64,000 nt of DNA from Oscillatoria sp. SIO1A7 (GCA_010672965.1 JAAHFN010000003.1:1-64000), one strand, 5' to 3'; shown: positions 19,073-31,140, counted from the first letter of the stretch. The notes: generated by a model not told the origin, from the sequence alone. Numbers and translations are program-made.

Positions 19073-19162
19073 AGGACTTACGCTTTCTTGTCTTGTGCGC
19101 CCTAAGTTTTGGGGTCAACGGCCGTTGACCCCTACCAGATATAGAGGTAATGCGTAAGTCCT
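19073..19162. mobile_element. Family D inverted-repeat element (copy 4)
   Basis: It begins AGGACTTACGCTTTCTTG and ends GGTAATGCGTAAGTCCT. It has an inner GGGGTCAACGGCCGTTGACCCC palindrome core. Its inner part closely matches copy 5 at 63071-63161. Confidence 0.8.
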
Positions 19163-19226
19163 GATTTACTTATTTGAGAACTGGTGTACAAACTAGCGCC
19201 TGCGCGGCTACACAAAACTTGGCCTG

Positions 19227-19402
19227 CAAATCTTGCGGGGAAAAGATGGTCTTTCCCTCGCAAGATTTGGCTAATGTCCTGCAACAGATGGACATTAGCC
19301 AAAAGCGACTTGCTGGACGCAATCTAAAATACTGCCGAGGTAGGGCGGGCATTTGCCGGAATCAATGGTTGGGAATCCAGAGATTTCAGCCAGTGCCCGC
19401 CC
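19227..19402. other. Three successive hairpins, candidate structured RNA or leader
   Basis: Hairpin 1 pairs CAAATCTTGCG (19227-19237) with CGCAAGATTTG (19259-19269), plus GGGAAA/TTTCCC inside. Hairpin 2 pairs GGCTAATGTCC (19269-19279) with GGACATTAGCC (19290-19300) perfectly. Hairpin 3 pairs GGGCGGGCA (19343-19351) with TGCCCGCCC (19394-19402). The region lies just upstream of the 98-residue gene at 19448. A 79-codon frame also spans it, so a small protein is the alternative. Confidence 0.45.
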
Positions 19403-19447
19403 AAACCGATTAACTGCCAATAGCACCAAACAAGAAAGGAGGACTAA

Positions 19448-19744
19448 ATGACTCTAATTTCTGCAAGCAAGGATAGCGCCATCGCTCGCATATCGGAAAT
19501 CGTCGCCAATTTGTGGAACGGCACTAGCGGATTTCAGGCGCGATTAAACCCAGACGAAATGAGAGAGCTTTGTTCGAGCATAATGCTAAAGCATTCGACT
19601 CCGGAAGAAGTAATGGAAATTTCCGATCGCGAGCTAACCAGAATTATTAACGATGTCATGGCGTTCGAGGCAATGTCTGGGCTATTAGACGGTCTCGCAC
19701 CGGAGCAAATAGAGAAATTCGACGCCGCAGTAGCAGGGAGATAG
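19448..19744 (+). CDS. Small acidic protein, probable antitoxin of a vapC remnant
   Basis: The protein has 98 residues, mostly helical and acidic (SELT-like segments EEVMEISDRELTRIIND and LAPEQIEKFDAAV). An AAAGGAGG ribosome site lies 8 bases upstream, so it is likely translated. I do not recognise the family. Only 14 bases separate it from a frame that keeps both ends of a PIN (VapC) toxin. The position suggests it is the antitoxin left behind, but this rests on context alone. Confidence 0.55.
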   Translation: MTLISASKDSAIARISEIVANLWNGTSGFQARLNPDEMRELCSSIMLKHSTPEEVMEISDRELTRIINDVMAFEAMSGLLDGLAPEQIEKFDAAVAGR

Positions 19745-19758
19745 TCTAGGTATTCAGA

Positions 19759-19857
19759 GTGGCTTATGTCCTAGATACGAATGTAGTAACGCACGATTCG
19801 GATATGTTGCGGGTTCCGGGTCTCAGGTTGGAAGGCTGGTTGCGAACGGAAGAATGA
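19759..19857 (+). pseudogene. Internally deleted VapC (PIN-domain) toxin
   Basis: The frame from a GTG reads VAYVLDTNVVTHDSDMLRVP and then GLRLEGWLRTEE-stop, 32 residues. YVLDTN is the usual start of a VapC PIN domain, with the first catalytic Asp. T-D-F/MLRVPGL-L-W is its usual C-terminus. About 80 to 100 middle residues, including the other acidic residues, are missing. The reading frame is still open, so the deletion is in phase. The product should be inactive. Confidence 0.65.
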
Positions 19858-19965
19858 GGCGATCGCACGGTTGGGGTATTGCTGGAGCTAATCGCCGCCA
19901 CAGCGCCCCCTGTCAGATCGGGCAATGTAAGTTAATCTTATTGTTAATGAAGTATTAGAATAATT

Positions 19966-20619
19966 ATGTTGAAACCCAACCAATATTTAAACATCGCTCT
20001 AAGCATAATTTTGGCAATATTAGGAAATGGTTGCACAAGGTTGAAAGCAAAGGATGAATGTGACATATTAATCCAATCTCTCAAAGAAATACAATCTACA
20101 GTCAATTCTATTAGTGACAGATCCAAGAATGAATCTATGCCAGTTTTTTTTCTTGGTGATTCAAAAAATAAAATTACAAATCAAGCTCAACTTGTTGAGA
20201 CAATTAGAGTTCGAGCCAACCGAGCAGAGCAAAATTTAGCCAAGCTAGCTGATGACTCCAAGATGGTCAGTCAAAAAATAGCTCAGATTAAATTAGATGC
20301 GATCGCTGCATTAGAGCAAAAACAAAATACCAGCATTATTGATGCACGAAATTACTATGTAAAAGTAATCGATGGAAGGACGGACAAAGTAAATAAAATC
20401 AGAGAAATTATTGTATCTTTAAAAAAAATAGATAATTCTCCAGAAGGTATAAATGACTGGAAAGAATCTTTAAAAGAAGTTACTGATATAGCAGATAAAA
20501 TTTGGACAGATTGGAGAGAATTATTCAAGGCAGAAACAGCCATATCTTGGTATTGTAGGGGATACGAGAATGGAGAATTTTTAATAAATAACGAACATCC
20601 ATCTTTCCCCAATAATTAG
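19966..20619 (+). CDS. Hypothetical coiled-coil protein, possible lipoprotein
   Basis: The protein has 217 residues. A hydrophobic start (LNIALSIILAILGNG) is followed by Cys23, which could be a lipidation site, although GNGC is a poor lipobox. The rest is hydrophilic and helical with heptad-like patterns (NRAEQNLAKLADDSKMVSQK). The base composition is more AT-rich than the neighbouring genes. I do not recognise a family. Confidence 0.6.
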   Translation: MLKPNQYLNIALSIILAILGNGCTRLKAKDECDILIQSLKEIQSTVNSISDRSKNESMPVFFLGDSKNKITNQAQLVETIRVRANRAEQNLAKLADDSKMVSQKIAQIKLDAIAALEQKQNTSIIDARNYYVKVIDGRTDKVNKIREIIVSLKKIDNSPEGINDWKESLKEVTDIADKIWTDWRELFKAETAISWYCRGYENGEFLINNEHPSFPNN

Positions 20620-22090
<1,471 letters not shown>

Positions 22091-22169
22091 ATTTATTTGG
22101 GCATTGGGCATTGGGCATTGGGCATTGGGCATTGGGCACTGGGGAAAGGTTTGAGTTTTAAGTTGTGAA

Positions 22170-22212
22170 TTTTAAATTAAAGAGTTTCAACTCAAAACTC
22201 TTTAATTTAAAA
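22170..22212. terminator. 18-bp perfect AT-rich hairpin between hemB and rpoC2
   Basis: TTTTAAATTAAAGAGTTT (22170-22187) pairs perfectly with AAACTCTTTAATTTAAAA (22195-22212) around a 7-base loop. It lies 80 bases after the hemB stop. A GGGCATT tandem repeat comes just before it. It may terminate hemB, though a T-run is only partly present. Confidence 0.5.
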
Positions 22213-22518
22213 CTGTAAGTTGGTCCCCATACCCTATGCCCTGCCCACACTCCGTAGGCGTAGCCGCCCCTTCGGGGCTTGGCGGCTCCCCACACTCCCC
22301 ACCCTTATCCAATGCCCAATTCCCAATGCCCTATGCCCAATGCGCCAGTAAGTTTGACAAGTCTTTCCGGAAGTGTTATGCTGTTAAGTTGGAATAATTA
22401 TGGCAACAGATTTTTAGATTTATTTCTAGGAGACAAGGAGAAAACAGAGGTACCTAGTTAGAACGCATAGTTAGAACGCATACCGAGTCTCTTTTAGATT
22501 GGATGACCACCCCGCAAG

Positions 22519-25500
22519 ATGGCGCAGCATAAAAATATGGTATTTCGGAATCGAACAATCGATAAAGGTAAGCTCAAGAAGCTGATTTCCTGGGCATTTA
22601 CTCATTATGGGACAGCTCGAACCTCTAGAGTAGCCGATCGCCTCAAAAACTTAGGATTCAAATATGCTACTAAAGCAGGAGTATCCATCAGCGTAGATGA
22701 CCTGGTGATTCCCGCGAGCAAGCGGAAACTCCTGGATGCAGCAGAGCAGGAAATCTATAAAACAGAAGAGCGCTATATGCGCGGGGAGATAACGGAAGTA
22801 GAGCGCTTCCAAAAAGCCATAGATACCTGGAACGACACTTCCGAAGCCCTCAAGGATGAAGTAGTGCGCAACTTCAAATCGTCGAATCCCCTGAATTCAG
22901 TTTATATGATGGCCTTCAGCGGGGCGCGGGGGAACATATCTCAGGTGCGCCAGTTAGTAGGGATGCGGGGTCTGATGGCAGATCCCCAAGGACAAATTAT
23001 CTACTTGCCTATTAAGACCAACTTCCGCGAAGGATTGACGGTTACAGAATACATTATCTCCTCTTACGGTGCCCGTAAAGGATTGGTAGATACGGCTCTG
23101 CGCACGGCAGATAGCGGTTATTTAACCCGGAGGTTGGTGGATGTATCCCAGGATGTGATTGTGCGGGAGTTGGATTGCGGAACCAGCCGAGGGGTTTGGG
23201 TCCGGGATATGACAGATGGCGATCGCGTGCTAATTCCCCTGAAAGACAGACTGATCGGCCGGGTCGTAGCAGAGGACGCAACCCATCCACAAACCGGGAA
23301 AGTTGTTGTCTCTCGCAACCAAGAAATATCCGCAGAGGTAATAAGCGAGATAGTTAGCGCTGGCATAAAAGAAATATTCGTGCGATCGCCCCTGACCTGC
23401 GAAGCGCCCCGCTCTGTATGCCAGCGTTGCTATGGCTGGAGCTTGGCTCACTCCAAATTAGTAGATTTGGGAGAGGCAGTAGGAATTATCGCTGCCCAAT
23501 CTATTGGAGAGCCGGGAACTCAATTAACCATGCGCACCTTCCACACTGGAGGCGTCTTCACTGCAGAGGCAGCTCGGGTAGTGCGCGCCACAAAAGATGG
23601 TAAAGTGCGTTTCTCAAAAGGACTTAAGTACCGCCCATTCCGCACCCGCCACGGTCAAGATGCCTTCCTCGTTGAAAGTGCCGGTGCAGAAATAGTATTA
23701 GTCCAGGGGGATGAAGAGGAAACGTTTACCATTCCCCAAGGGGCGATTTTGCTCGTCAAAAATGGGGAAAAAGTAGAGACAGAGCAAGTCTTGGCCGAAG
23801 TGCCAGCGGCCGGACGCGCCCGAGGCAAATCTACAGAAAAGGCAACCAAGGATGTCGCTACCGACCTGGCAGGAGAAATCAAGTTTGCTGAAATTGTCCC
23901 CGAAGAAAAGAAAGACCGCCAGGGAAATACAACCAGAATTGCTACCCGGGGTGGTTTAATCTGGGTTCTCTCGGGACAAGTATTTAACTTACTTCCCGGG
24001 GCAGAGCCGGTGGCAAAAAGCGGAACTCGGGTCAAAGTTGGAGACGTACTGGCAGAAACTAAGCTGGTTACCGAGAATGGTGGCGTAGTGCGCCTGCCCC
24101 AGAAAGACTCAGAAGATAATGACTCGTCCAGCTCTAGCCTGCTACTGGAAGAGGCTTCCGGGAACGAAGAAACATCGGCAAGTGCCAATAATCTGTCTAA
24201 AGTATCTGCGGGAGCTTCGGCAAAAGAAGACTCCAATGAAGTGCCCCAGGAAGTAGAAATAATTACAGCATCGGTTCTGCTAAACCAAGCCCGAGTAATA
24301 GAAGAATCCTCTGGGGGTCGGGAACATTATTTAATAGAAACTGGGGTAGGCCAGCAATTCTCCCTTAAAACAACCCCGGGGACAAAGGTGCAAAATAACC
24401 AGGTGGTTGCAGAACTATTAGACAATCGCTATCGCACTTCGACTGGAGGTATTGTCAAATACGCTGGGGTGGAAGTGGCCAAGCGGGGTAAAGCCAAGCA
24501 GGGATATGAGGTAACTAAAGGCGGAACCTTGCTGTGGATTCCAGAGGAATGCCACGAAATCAATAAAGATCTCTCTTTGCTGCTGGTGGAAGAGGGTCAA
24601 TATGTAGAACCCAGCACGGAGGTTGTTAAGGATATTGTCTGTCAGACCGGCGGCGTAGTAGAAATAACCCAAAAGAACGAAATCCTCCGGGAGTTGGTCA
24701 TTAAGCCAGGGACTCTAGAGTTAAATGCTGGCAACGATCTCGAAGATATGATGAGCAAGGATGGCCAGTTGGCAAGGCCGGGGGAAGAAATCCTTCCCGG
24801 TCTATCTGCGGATAGCTTGCAATATGTCGAGTATGTAGAAACTCCAGACGGACCGGGACTGCTGTTGCGACCGGTACAAGAGTTCCAAGTTCCCGACTAC
24901 CCCGCAGTTCCCTATCAAGAATCTATCGACGAGAAAGGGGCTCGAATCAAACTGCGGGCAGTGCAGCGGATTCCCTACAAAGATGGGGAAAGGGTTAAGT
25001 CTGTCGAAGGCTTGGAACTGCTGCGCACTCAGTTGATACTTGAAATTGACAAGGACGCTCCCCAACTGGCAGCAGATATAGAACTGGTTCAAGACGAAGA
25101 GGAATCAGGAGTGATGCGACTCCAAATGGTTATCCTCGAATCTTTGGCAATCCGTCGCTCGGATGCGGAAGCTACTTCCGGTAAAACGCGCACCCGCTTG
25201 CTCGTTAGCGATGGAGACCATATCGAACCCGGAGCGGTTGTTGCGCGAACTGAAACTCTACTCAATTGTGCGGGAGAAGTGTTCTGGCGTCAAGAAGGGG
25301 ATTCTGCGGTTCGTCGTATTTTGGTAGTGCGCGATGAAGACAAAATCAAAATAAATTGTCCCAAAGAACCAAGCGTTGCTAGCGGAGATTTGCTGGTGCC
25401 CGGTAGCGAAATAGCACCTGGATTCCCCACTGAAACTTCCGGTCAGGTGGTAGATATTGCATCCACCGATGGCGACTTTGTGGTGACTATGCGAGTGGCT

Positions 25501-26760
25501 CGTCCCTATCGAGTTTCTGCCGGTGCCATTTTGCATGTTGATGAAGGTTCTCTAGTGCAACGGGGCGACGGACTGGTATTGCTGGTGTTCGAGCGGGCAA
25601 AAACTGGGGATATTATCCAGGGTCTGCCTCGGATTGAGGAATTGCTCGAAGCCCGCAACCCCAAGGAGGCATGCGTTTTGGCAAAACGTCCCGGAACTGC
25701 CCAGGTGATTTATAGCGATGATGAGTCGGTGGAAATCAAAATCATCGAGCAAGATGGGACGATGACTGATTATCCTTTCTCTGTGGGGCAAGGGGCGATC
25801 GTTTCTGACGGTCAAGTGGTAGAACCTGCCGAACGCCTTAGCGACGGTCCGGCCAATCCCCACGAAATGCTGGAAATTTACTTTGAAAATAATAAGGATA
25901 CTCTGGGGTCTTATGAAGCTGCCCTGGCTAGTTTCGGAAAGGTTCAGAACTTCCTAGTTAACGAAGTCCAATCGGTGTATCAATCTCAAGGCATTGATAT
26001 TTCTGATAAACATATTGAGGTCATCGTCCGGCAAATGACTTCAAAAGTCCGCATCGACGATGGAGGCGATACCCAACTCCTTCCTGGAGAATTGGTAGAT
26101 TTGCGTCAAGTGGAGCAAGTTAATGAAGCTATGTCAATTGCTGGCCACGCTCCTGCAGAATATACTCCACTGATGCTCGGTATTACGAAAGCATCGCTCA
26201 ATACGGATAGCTTTATTTCCGCAGCTAGTTTCCAGGAAACAACTCGCGTGCTGACTGAGGCTGCGATGGAAGGTAAGTCCGACTGGCTTCGCGGCCTTAA
26301 GGAAAATGTCATTATCGGCCGCCTAATTCCTGCTGGTACTGGCTTTAATGCTTACGATCGAGGAGAGCAACCATTAGATAGCGATAGCGATAGCGATGGC
26401 GATAGCGATTCCTATTCTCCTGAGTCGGAAGGGGATATGCGCTTTAACGAGACTACTGGTATGGATGTGGTGCTTGACGACCGGACTGCAAGAAGCTATG
26501 AGGTTCGCCGAGGCTCGTCTGATTCGGATTCTTCCTCAGAAGCCGATCGCAAGAATAATTCCGAGGGTTCGCTGCGATCGCAAGGAACTGGAACCTCAGA
26601 ATACGAGGAGGAATACGAGAACGAGTACGACCTGGAGGAATTAGGCTCGACCGTTCATGTAGAAACTGAAGATGATGAGATAGATGACGACGAAGACGAG
26701 ATAGATGATATAGATGATGATGAGGATATCGAAGAATTGGACGACGGAGAGTTATCTTAA
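22519..26760 (+). CDS. rpoC2: RNA polymerase subunit beta' (RpoC2)
   Basis: The protein has 1413 residues. This is the C-terminal half of bacterial beta', split in cyanobacteria and plastids. The zinc-binding cysteines lie in LDCGTSRG and [16 protein letters not shown]. The trigger-loop region reads [20 protein letters not shown] long insertion of repeated sandwich-barrel folds (residues about 345-1000) is typical of cyanobacteria. Two parts look unusual: a Ser-rich stretch near residues 530-570 and a very acidic tail from about residue 1280 to the end (repeated Asp-Ser, then Asp/Glu runs). rpoB and rpoC1 are not upstream; hemB is. Translation likely starts at the ATG giving [11 protein letters not shown]. 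Confidence 0.96.
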   Translation: MAQHKNMVFRNRTIDKGKLKKLISWAFTHYGTARTSRVADRLKNLGFKYATKAGVSISVDDLVIPASKRKLLDAAEQEIYKTEERYMRGEITEVERFQKAIDTWNDTSEALKDEVVRNFKSSNPLNSVYMMAFSGARGNISQVRQLVGMRGLMADPQGQIIYLPIKTNFREGLTVTEYIISSYGARKGLVDTALRTADSGYLTRRLVDVSQDVIVRELDCGTSRGVWVRDMTDGDRVLIPLKDRLIGRVVAEDATHPQTGKVVVSRNQEISAEVISEIVSAGIKEIFVRSPLTCEAPRSVCQRCYGWSLAHSKLVDLGEAVGIIAAQSIGEPGTQLTMRTFHTGGVFTAEAARVVRATKDGKVRFSKGLKYRPFRTRHGQDAFLVESAGAEIVLVQGDEEETFTIPQGAILLVKNGEKVETEQVLAEVPAAGRARGKSTEKATKDVATDLAGEIKFAEIVPEEKKDRQGNTTRIATRGGLIWVLSGQVFNLLPGAEPVAKSGTRVKVGDVLAETKLVTENGGVVRLPQKDSEDNDSSSSSLLLEEASGNEETSASANNLSKVSAGASAKEDSNEVPQEVEIITASVLLNQARVIEESSGGREHYLIETGVGQQFSLKTTPGTKVQNNQVVAELLDNRYRTSTGGIVKYAGVEVAKRGKAKQGYEVTKGGTLLWIPEECHEINKDLSLLLVEEGQYVEPSTEVVKDIVCQTGGVVEITQKNEILRELVIKPGTLELNAGNDLEDMMSKDGQLARPGEEILPGLSADSLQYVEYVETPDGPGLLLRPVQEFQVPDYPAVPYQESIDEKGARIKLRAVQRIPYKDGERVKSVEGLELLRTQLILEIDKDAPQLAADIELVQDEEESGVMRLQMVILESLAIRRSDAEATSGKTRTRLLVSDGDHIEPGAVVARTETLLNCAGEVFWRQEGDSAVRRILVVRDEDKIKINCPKEPSVASGDLLVPGSEIAPGFPTETSGQVVDIASTDGDFVVTMRVARPYRVSAGAILHVDEGSLVQRGDGLVLLVFERAKTGDIIQGLPRIEELLEARNPKEACVLAKRPGTAQVIYSDDESVEIKIIEQDGTMTDYPFSVGQGAIVSDGQVVEPAERLSDGPANPHEMLEIYFENNKDTLGSYEAALASFGKVQNFLVNEVQSVYQSQGIDISDKHIEVIVRQMTSKVRIDDGGDTQLLPGELVDLRQVEQVNEAMSIAGHAPAEYTPLMLGITKASLNTDSFISAASFQETTRVLTEAAMEGKSDWLRGLKENVIIGRLIPAGTGFNAYDRGEQPLDSDSDSDGDSDSYSPESEGDMRFNETTGMDVVLDDRTARSYEVRRGSSDSDSSSEADRKNNSEGSLRSQGTGTSEYEEEYENEYDLEELGSTVHVETEDDEIDDDEDEIDDIDDDEDIEELDDGELS

Positions 26761-26798
26761 CGCTCCTGACTATTTCTAAGGTCTGCACGCGCGCGATC

Positions 26799-26840
26799 GC
26801 AACGGAAACAGACCCAATCGCCTAAGCCCGTTTCCGTTGC
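26799..26840. terminator. Hairpin downstream of rpoC2
   Basis: GCAACGGAAAC (26799-26809) pairs perfectly with GTTTCCGTTGC (26830-26840), 40 to 80 bases after the rpoC2 stop. The loop is 20 bases and there is no strong T-run. Confidence 0.4.
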
Positions 26841-26979
26841 TGTCGTAAATTAATAATAAACCCCATTCTCTGAAAGCCTCCGCTACAATCTTTGTATGAA
26901 GCGGAAGTCTTCAGAGATTTTTTTGATAAAAAATGCCGAACTGTCAAAATGCTATGTGGCGAGTCGATCGGGAAATGGG

Positions 26980-27035
26980 TATATGGGGACATGGGGGACA
27001 TGGGGGACATGGGGATATGGGGATATGGGGGCATA
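26980..27035. repeat. GACATGGGG 9-bp tandem repeat
   Basis: Short units of GACATGGGG and GATATGGGG are repeated about six times in the spacer after rpoC2. It is non-coding. Confidence 0.65.
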
Positions 27036-27136
27036 GGCTGGGCGGAACTCGGAAAAACAGCAGCGCTTATCAGCATGGGGCGCGATCGCGCCCTTCAAAG
27101 ACCCTCGCGTTCGCGATATCTTTAAATCTTATAAGT

Positions 27137-27673
27137 CTAAAGAGTTGCCCCAAGGTACTTCAGATTAATTAGCTGGACTTCAGAAAGTCCTATCGCGTTT
27201 ATGAAAGTAGCACCTTTGACGATTGCACCATTAAAATTAACTTTTTTCAAGTTGGTGCCAACAAGCTTGCTATTGCTCATATTCGCATCCACCAGAAGGA
27301 CGTGCGATAGATTGGCGCGATTGAGATCTGCATGATTTAAAGAAGTATGACTCAGGTCAGCACCACTGAGATCCGTATCGCTAAAGTCGGCACCTTTTAA
27401 ATCCGCACCGGTAAGATTGGCTCCCGTCAGATTGGCACCGCTGAGGTTGGCACCGCTGAGGTCGGCATTGCCAAGCTTGGCAGCAATCAGAGTGGACCCA
27501 AACAAATTGACCCCAACTAGCTTCGCCCGAAACAGGTTTGCCCCAAACAGGTTGGCGCGAAACAGGTTTGCCCCACTGAGATCGGCTCCATTTAAATCGG
27601 CACGAAACAGGTCAACATCGCCAAAATTTCTTTCTCCTGCGGCATAACGCTTTAAAAGTTCTTTAGCATCCAT
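27137..27673 (-). CDS. Pentapeptide-repeat protein
   Basis: The protein has 178 residues. After a short N-terminus ([21 protein letters not shown]) it is almost entirely A(D/N)L-x-x repeats, about 26 of them, which fold as a right-handed quadrilateral beta-helix. There is no signal peptide and no second domain. Such proteins are numerous in cyanobacteria and mostly of unknown role. Its N-terminus resembles that of the pentapeptide-HNH protein at 56686 (short helix, then Y-x-x-G-x-R-x-F). Confidence 0.9.
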   Translation of the reverse strand: MDAKELLKRYAAGERNFGDVDLFRADLNGADLSGANLFRANLFGANLFRAKLVGVNLFGSTLIAAKLGNADLSGANLSGANLTGANLTGADLKGADFSDTDLSGADLSHTSLNHADLNRANLSHVLLVDANMSNSKLVGTNLKKVNFNGAIVKGATFINAIGLSEVQLINLKYLGATL

Positions 27674-28335
27674 GATCTTTTTTACTTAGATTCCGCTTTT
27701 TGGACATATTCTCAACTAATTTTCCCAGCAACTTGCCCGAAAAGAGTCAATTGTTTTTTTCAGGATATGCGAATTTTGAAAATAGCGGCCCAGTGTGCAG
27801 CGCGGCAGAAATAATTCACCAGCACACCTTGTGGTTCAAAGCCAGGGTACAAAGGCATTTTGAATTTTGAATGAGAGAATTTTGAATTCCGCGTAGCGGC
27901 CCTAGAGCCAAGGTATGGCCTATAAGCAATGGGACCCGTGGAGCGTGGGTGCTAGAGCAGAGAGCTACGCCTGCGCGGAGTGACGAGCTATTGCCTTTGT
28001 AGTCTAAGCTACTTTGTATTTTTATAAGATTAATTATAGCAGTAAGCTATTAGCTGTCAGCAGTCAGCGGTCAGCTAAAGTCTGCCATACACACTCTTTG
28101 TGTTTTGTAACTGTCCTAACTTCAATGCGTAGTGCTACATAGCACATTTTGGAGTTTTTTGTATTTTTAACCTTTTGATTAAGTTTTCTTATCAAAATGT
28201 TAATTAAAAAGTATAAAACAAAAAACTATCGTATCAAAAAAATCTTTCAAAAACCCAGATTTAAAGTATTTGCTCGATATCGATTGCTAAGGCAAAATGG
28301 AATAGGATTATTCAAGTAGCCATAGCAGCGTTAAA
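27674..28335. other. Intergenic, dispersed short repeats
   Basis: This spacer holds TTTTGAATTTTGAAT-type repeats near 27855, a TCAGC-rich tract near 28050-28080 and an AT-rich stretch before phoD. I see no gene, and no promoter I can place with confidence. Confidence 0.45.
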
Positions 28336-29916
28336 ATGCCTAACCGTCGTCAGTTTTTGCAGTCTTCGGCCCTAATGGGTGCTGTAGCGATCGCTAGTAA
28401 CGCAATCAATCGACCCGCACTGGCTCTGAGCGCTGCTCCAGGAATTATTACTTCTAAAAAAATGCGCCCCCAGATTCCCTATGGAGTTGCCAGCGGTGAC
28501 GTGACCGGAGCTGGGGATGCAGTAATATGGAGCCGATGCGATCGCCCGGGACGAATGATAGTGGAATATGCCGGGGATGAATCGTTCCGAAATGCGAAGC
28601 GAATTGTCGGTCCTGCGGCACTAGAATCTACAGATTACACCGCTCGCATTTGTCTTTCTGACCTGCCGAGCGATCGCGAAATTTTCTATCGCGTCTCTTT
28701 TCAAGATTTAGTCGATACTAACGTTTTCAGCGAGCCAGTTGCCGGTCGTTTTCGCAGCGCACCGGGCTCGAATAAAGATGTTTATTTTGCCTGGTCTGCA
28801 GATACTGCCGGTCAAGGCTGGGGAATTAACTCAGACTGGGGCGGGATGAAAATGTATGAAACAATTAGAAAGCTAAAGCCAGACTTTTTTATTCATTGCG
28901 GCGATTATATCTATGCCGATAGCCCAATTTCATCGGAAGTTCGCCTTAATGATGGCACCATTTGGCGCAATTTGACTACCCCAGAGACTTCTAAGGTGGC
29001 GGAAACTATCCAGGAATTTCGCGGCAACTATATCTATAATTTGCTCGACGAAAATATGCGCCGCTTTAATGCAGAAGTTCCTCAAGTCGTACAGTGGGAC
29101 GACCACGAAACTCTTGATAACTGGTATCCCACCGAGATGCTGTTAAGCGACGATCGCTATAAGGTTAAAAGCGTCGCTCTTCTCGCCGCTAGGGCAAAAC
29201 AAGCGTTTTTAGAATATACGCCAATTAATCTCCTACGCAGCGATCGCGAACGGATTTACCGCTCTTTCAGTTATGGGCCGTACCTGGATGTCTTTATACT
29301 GGATACCCGCAGCTACCGAGGCCCAAATAGTACCAATCGCCAAGCCGAGCCTAGCGAAGAAACTGCCTTTTTCGGTAATGCTCAATTAAATTGGCTCAAG
29401 CACAAGTTGCGCAATTCAAAAGCAACTTGGAAAGTTATTAGTAACGATCTGCCGATTGGAGTGACGATCCCCGCTGGCCGTTCTATCTTTGAAAATATGG
29501 CTAATGGAGATGGGCCGCCCTTGGGTCGCGAGTTGGAAATGGCAGAACTATTGCGATCGCTCAAACAAGATAATGTCAAAAATGTCGTCTGGCTCACTGC
29601 GGACATTCATTGCGCTTCAGCCCATTATTACAATCCTAATAAGGCTGTGTTTCAGGATTTCAATCCCTTTTGGGAGTTTGTTTCCGGTCCAATACAAGCT
29701 AGCAATTTCACTCCCCAAAAACTCGACAACACCTTTGGCCCAGAAATAAAATTCCGCTGTCCTAACGGCAGCGACATTTATAATTTACCTCCCACAGAAG
29801 GGCAGCAATTTTGCGGAACTGTTAAAATTGACGGCTATAACCAAGTGATGACAGTCAAACAATACAATCTGGCAGGAGAAGAAATTTATAGCCTAGATTT
29901 ACCTCCCGAAATTTAG
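28336..29916 (+). CDS. phoD: PhoD-family alkaline phosphatase, Tat-exported
   Basis: The protein has 526 residues. It begins with a twin-arginine signal (NRRQFLQSSALMGAVAIAS, cleavage likely after PALA). PhoD enzymes hydrolyse phosphate mono- and diesters outside the cytoplasm using Fe3+ and Ca2+. Metal-site motifs are present: DFFIHCGDYIYAD, WDDHETLDNW and WLTADIHCASAHYY. The N-terminal beta domain (PYGVASGDVTGAGDAVIWSR) is typical. The frame is intact. I did not find a Pho box upstream by eye, so phosphate regulation is only expected from the family. Confidence 0.92.
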   Translation: MPNRRQFLQSSALMGAVAIASNAINRPALALSAAPGIITSKKMRPQIPYGVASGDVTGAGDAVIWSRCDRPGRMIVEYAGDESFRNAKRIVGPAALESTDYTARICLSDLPSDREIFYRVSFQDLVDTNVFSEPVAGRFRSAPGSNKDVYFAWSADTAGQGWGINSDWGGMKMYETIRKLKPDFFIHCGDYIYADSPISSEVRLNDGTIWRNLTTPETSKVAETIQEFRGNYIYNLLDENMRRFNAEVPQVVQWDDHETLDNWYPTEMLLSDDRYKVKSVALLAARAKQAFLEYTPINLLRSDRERIYRSFSYGPYLDVFILDTRSYRGPNSTNRQAEPSEETAFFGNAQLNWLKHKLRNSKATWKVISNDLPIGVTIPAGRSIFENMANGDGPPLGRELEMAELLRSLKQDNVKNVVWLTADIHCASAHYYNPNKAVFQDFNPFWEFVSGPIQASNFTPQKLDNTFGPEIKFRCPNGSDIYNLPPTEGQQFCGTVKIDGYNQVMTVKQYNLAGEEIYSLDLPPEI

Positions 29917-30059
29917 AGTTAGAGTTCTTAGCTTGATAGTTCTTAGCTTGAGAGTTTAAATACAAAAAAATCAAACTCCCCGTAGGACGCAGGGACTATT
30001 CGTTTTTGAAAAATTATCTGTAAGAGACCCAACGCTAACCCACCCTACCCCTCTTTCAA

Positions 30060-30232
30060 GGGTATGTTTTTTATAATCCTCTCTTTTGAAGAGATCGGTA
30101 GGCGGCATACGTTGCTGGGGCGAAGCATTCCAATACAATAGTTTTTTATAATAAAGAAACTGTCTCGGGAATGCTGTCGCCCCTACACTCTCTCGATACC
30201 CCTAAAAAACGCCAAATCTAAAAAACATACCC
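30060..30232. mobile_element. Family B inverted-repeat element (copy 1)
   Basis: It begins GGGTATGTTTTTTATAATCC and ends AAATCTAAAAAACATACCC, about 14-bp terminal inverted repeats. The inner part has CTGGGGCGAAGCATTCCAAT and CGGGAATGCTGTCGCCCCTA, an inverted pair. It is non-coding. Next to it (30240-30300) an inverted CCTCCCAGGAGGGG repeat occurs twice. Confidence 0.75.
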
Positions 30233-30456
30233 GCCGATTGCCCCTACCCCTCCCAGGAGGGGAACTCACCCCAAGCTGTCCCCTCCTGGGAGGGGTAGGG
30301 GTGGGTTGAAAATTGAAGGAAGCGCATTAATTTATATAGAACGAATAATCCCTGCCCGTAGGACGGGCGTCCCGCCTGTCCATTTATTTTTCTTCTTCTA
30401 CGGTAATTTTTTAGAGCGAGACGCCCGCCCTATGCTGGGTATTAGGGACTTGCTTG

Positions 30457-31140
30457 TTAATAATCTACCGATTTGGGGCTTCGACTCCGCTCAGCCCGAA
30501 CGGTGGATTGTATTAGCCACTTTAATACTAAGCTCGCCCTAGCAATGCCTATAATAATAATCATAAGTGTTGCTATAACCATCGTTTTAATAGTAAAATT
30601 TATCTCCTTTTTATGAGTTTCGATACTTTCGATTTCGATAGTATTTTTCAATCTTCCACCCAATGCATTTACAACCTCTCGAAGCGTACTTATATCCAGA
30701 CTTTTATGAACTTTGAGGTTAGAGTTTATTGCTTGCATTTCCCTAAGATATTTGTCTAATTTTTCCTCAGAAAAATCTAAGTTTTTTTGCAAATATTTAA
30801 ATGTTAGCTCGTCAAGAGATACCTTACATACTCTAGCTTCTATCTGACTCTCCTTCTGAGGGATTTTGATAGTAATCTTTAATCCCCCCCCCAATTCGTT
30901 TGCTATTTCTTGACGTAGATTTAGAGCCAGACTCTCCTCACTTTTCAGTGAAGAGCTTGTGGGTTGCATTTCGTTAAAATATTGGTCTAATTCTTGGTTA
31001 GAAAATCCTAATCTTTTTTGCAAGTATCTTAAGGTTATATCTTCAATATATATCTTAGATATTCTAGCCTTTATACGTTCTTGTCGTTCTGGAGAAAGTT
31101 TTGCTAACTCTTCCGACAAAGTGGTGTATTCTTTCATCAT
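30457..31140 (-). CDS. Antitoxin-like protein with two HigA-type repeats and a C-terminal membrane helix
   Basis: The protein has 227 residues. The N-terminus (LAKLSPERQERIKARISKIY) is that of XRE/HigA antitoxins paired with Gp49-type toxins. The HTH-like unit then occurs twice, about residues 25-98 and 104-173. Each unit holds YLQK-L-FS-E-LD-Y--EMQ-----L and ends in LR-----LGG-LK--I-I. The HTH residues are not well kept in either copy. A hydrophobic stretch (MVIATLMIIIIGIARASLVL) near residues 186-205 looks like a membrane helix. The last 15 residues (TVRAERSRSPKSVDY) come from a dispersed repeat. Its ATG overlaps the toxin stop by four bases, so the two are co-translated. Confidence 0.7.
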   Translation of the reverse strand: MMKEYTTLSEELAKLSPERQERIKARISKIYIEDITLRYLQKRLGFSNQELDQYFNEMQPTSSSLKSEESLALNLRQEIANELGGGLKITIKIPQKESQIEARVCKVSLDELTFKYLQKNLDFSEEKLDKYLREMQAINSNLKVHKSLDISTLREVVNALGGRLKNTIEIESIETHKKEINFTIKTMVIATLMIIIIGIARASLVLKWLIQSTVRAERSRSPKSVDY

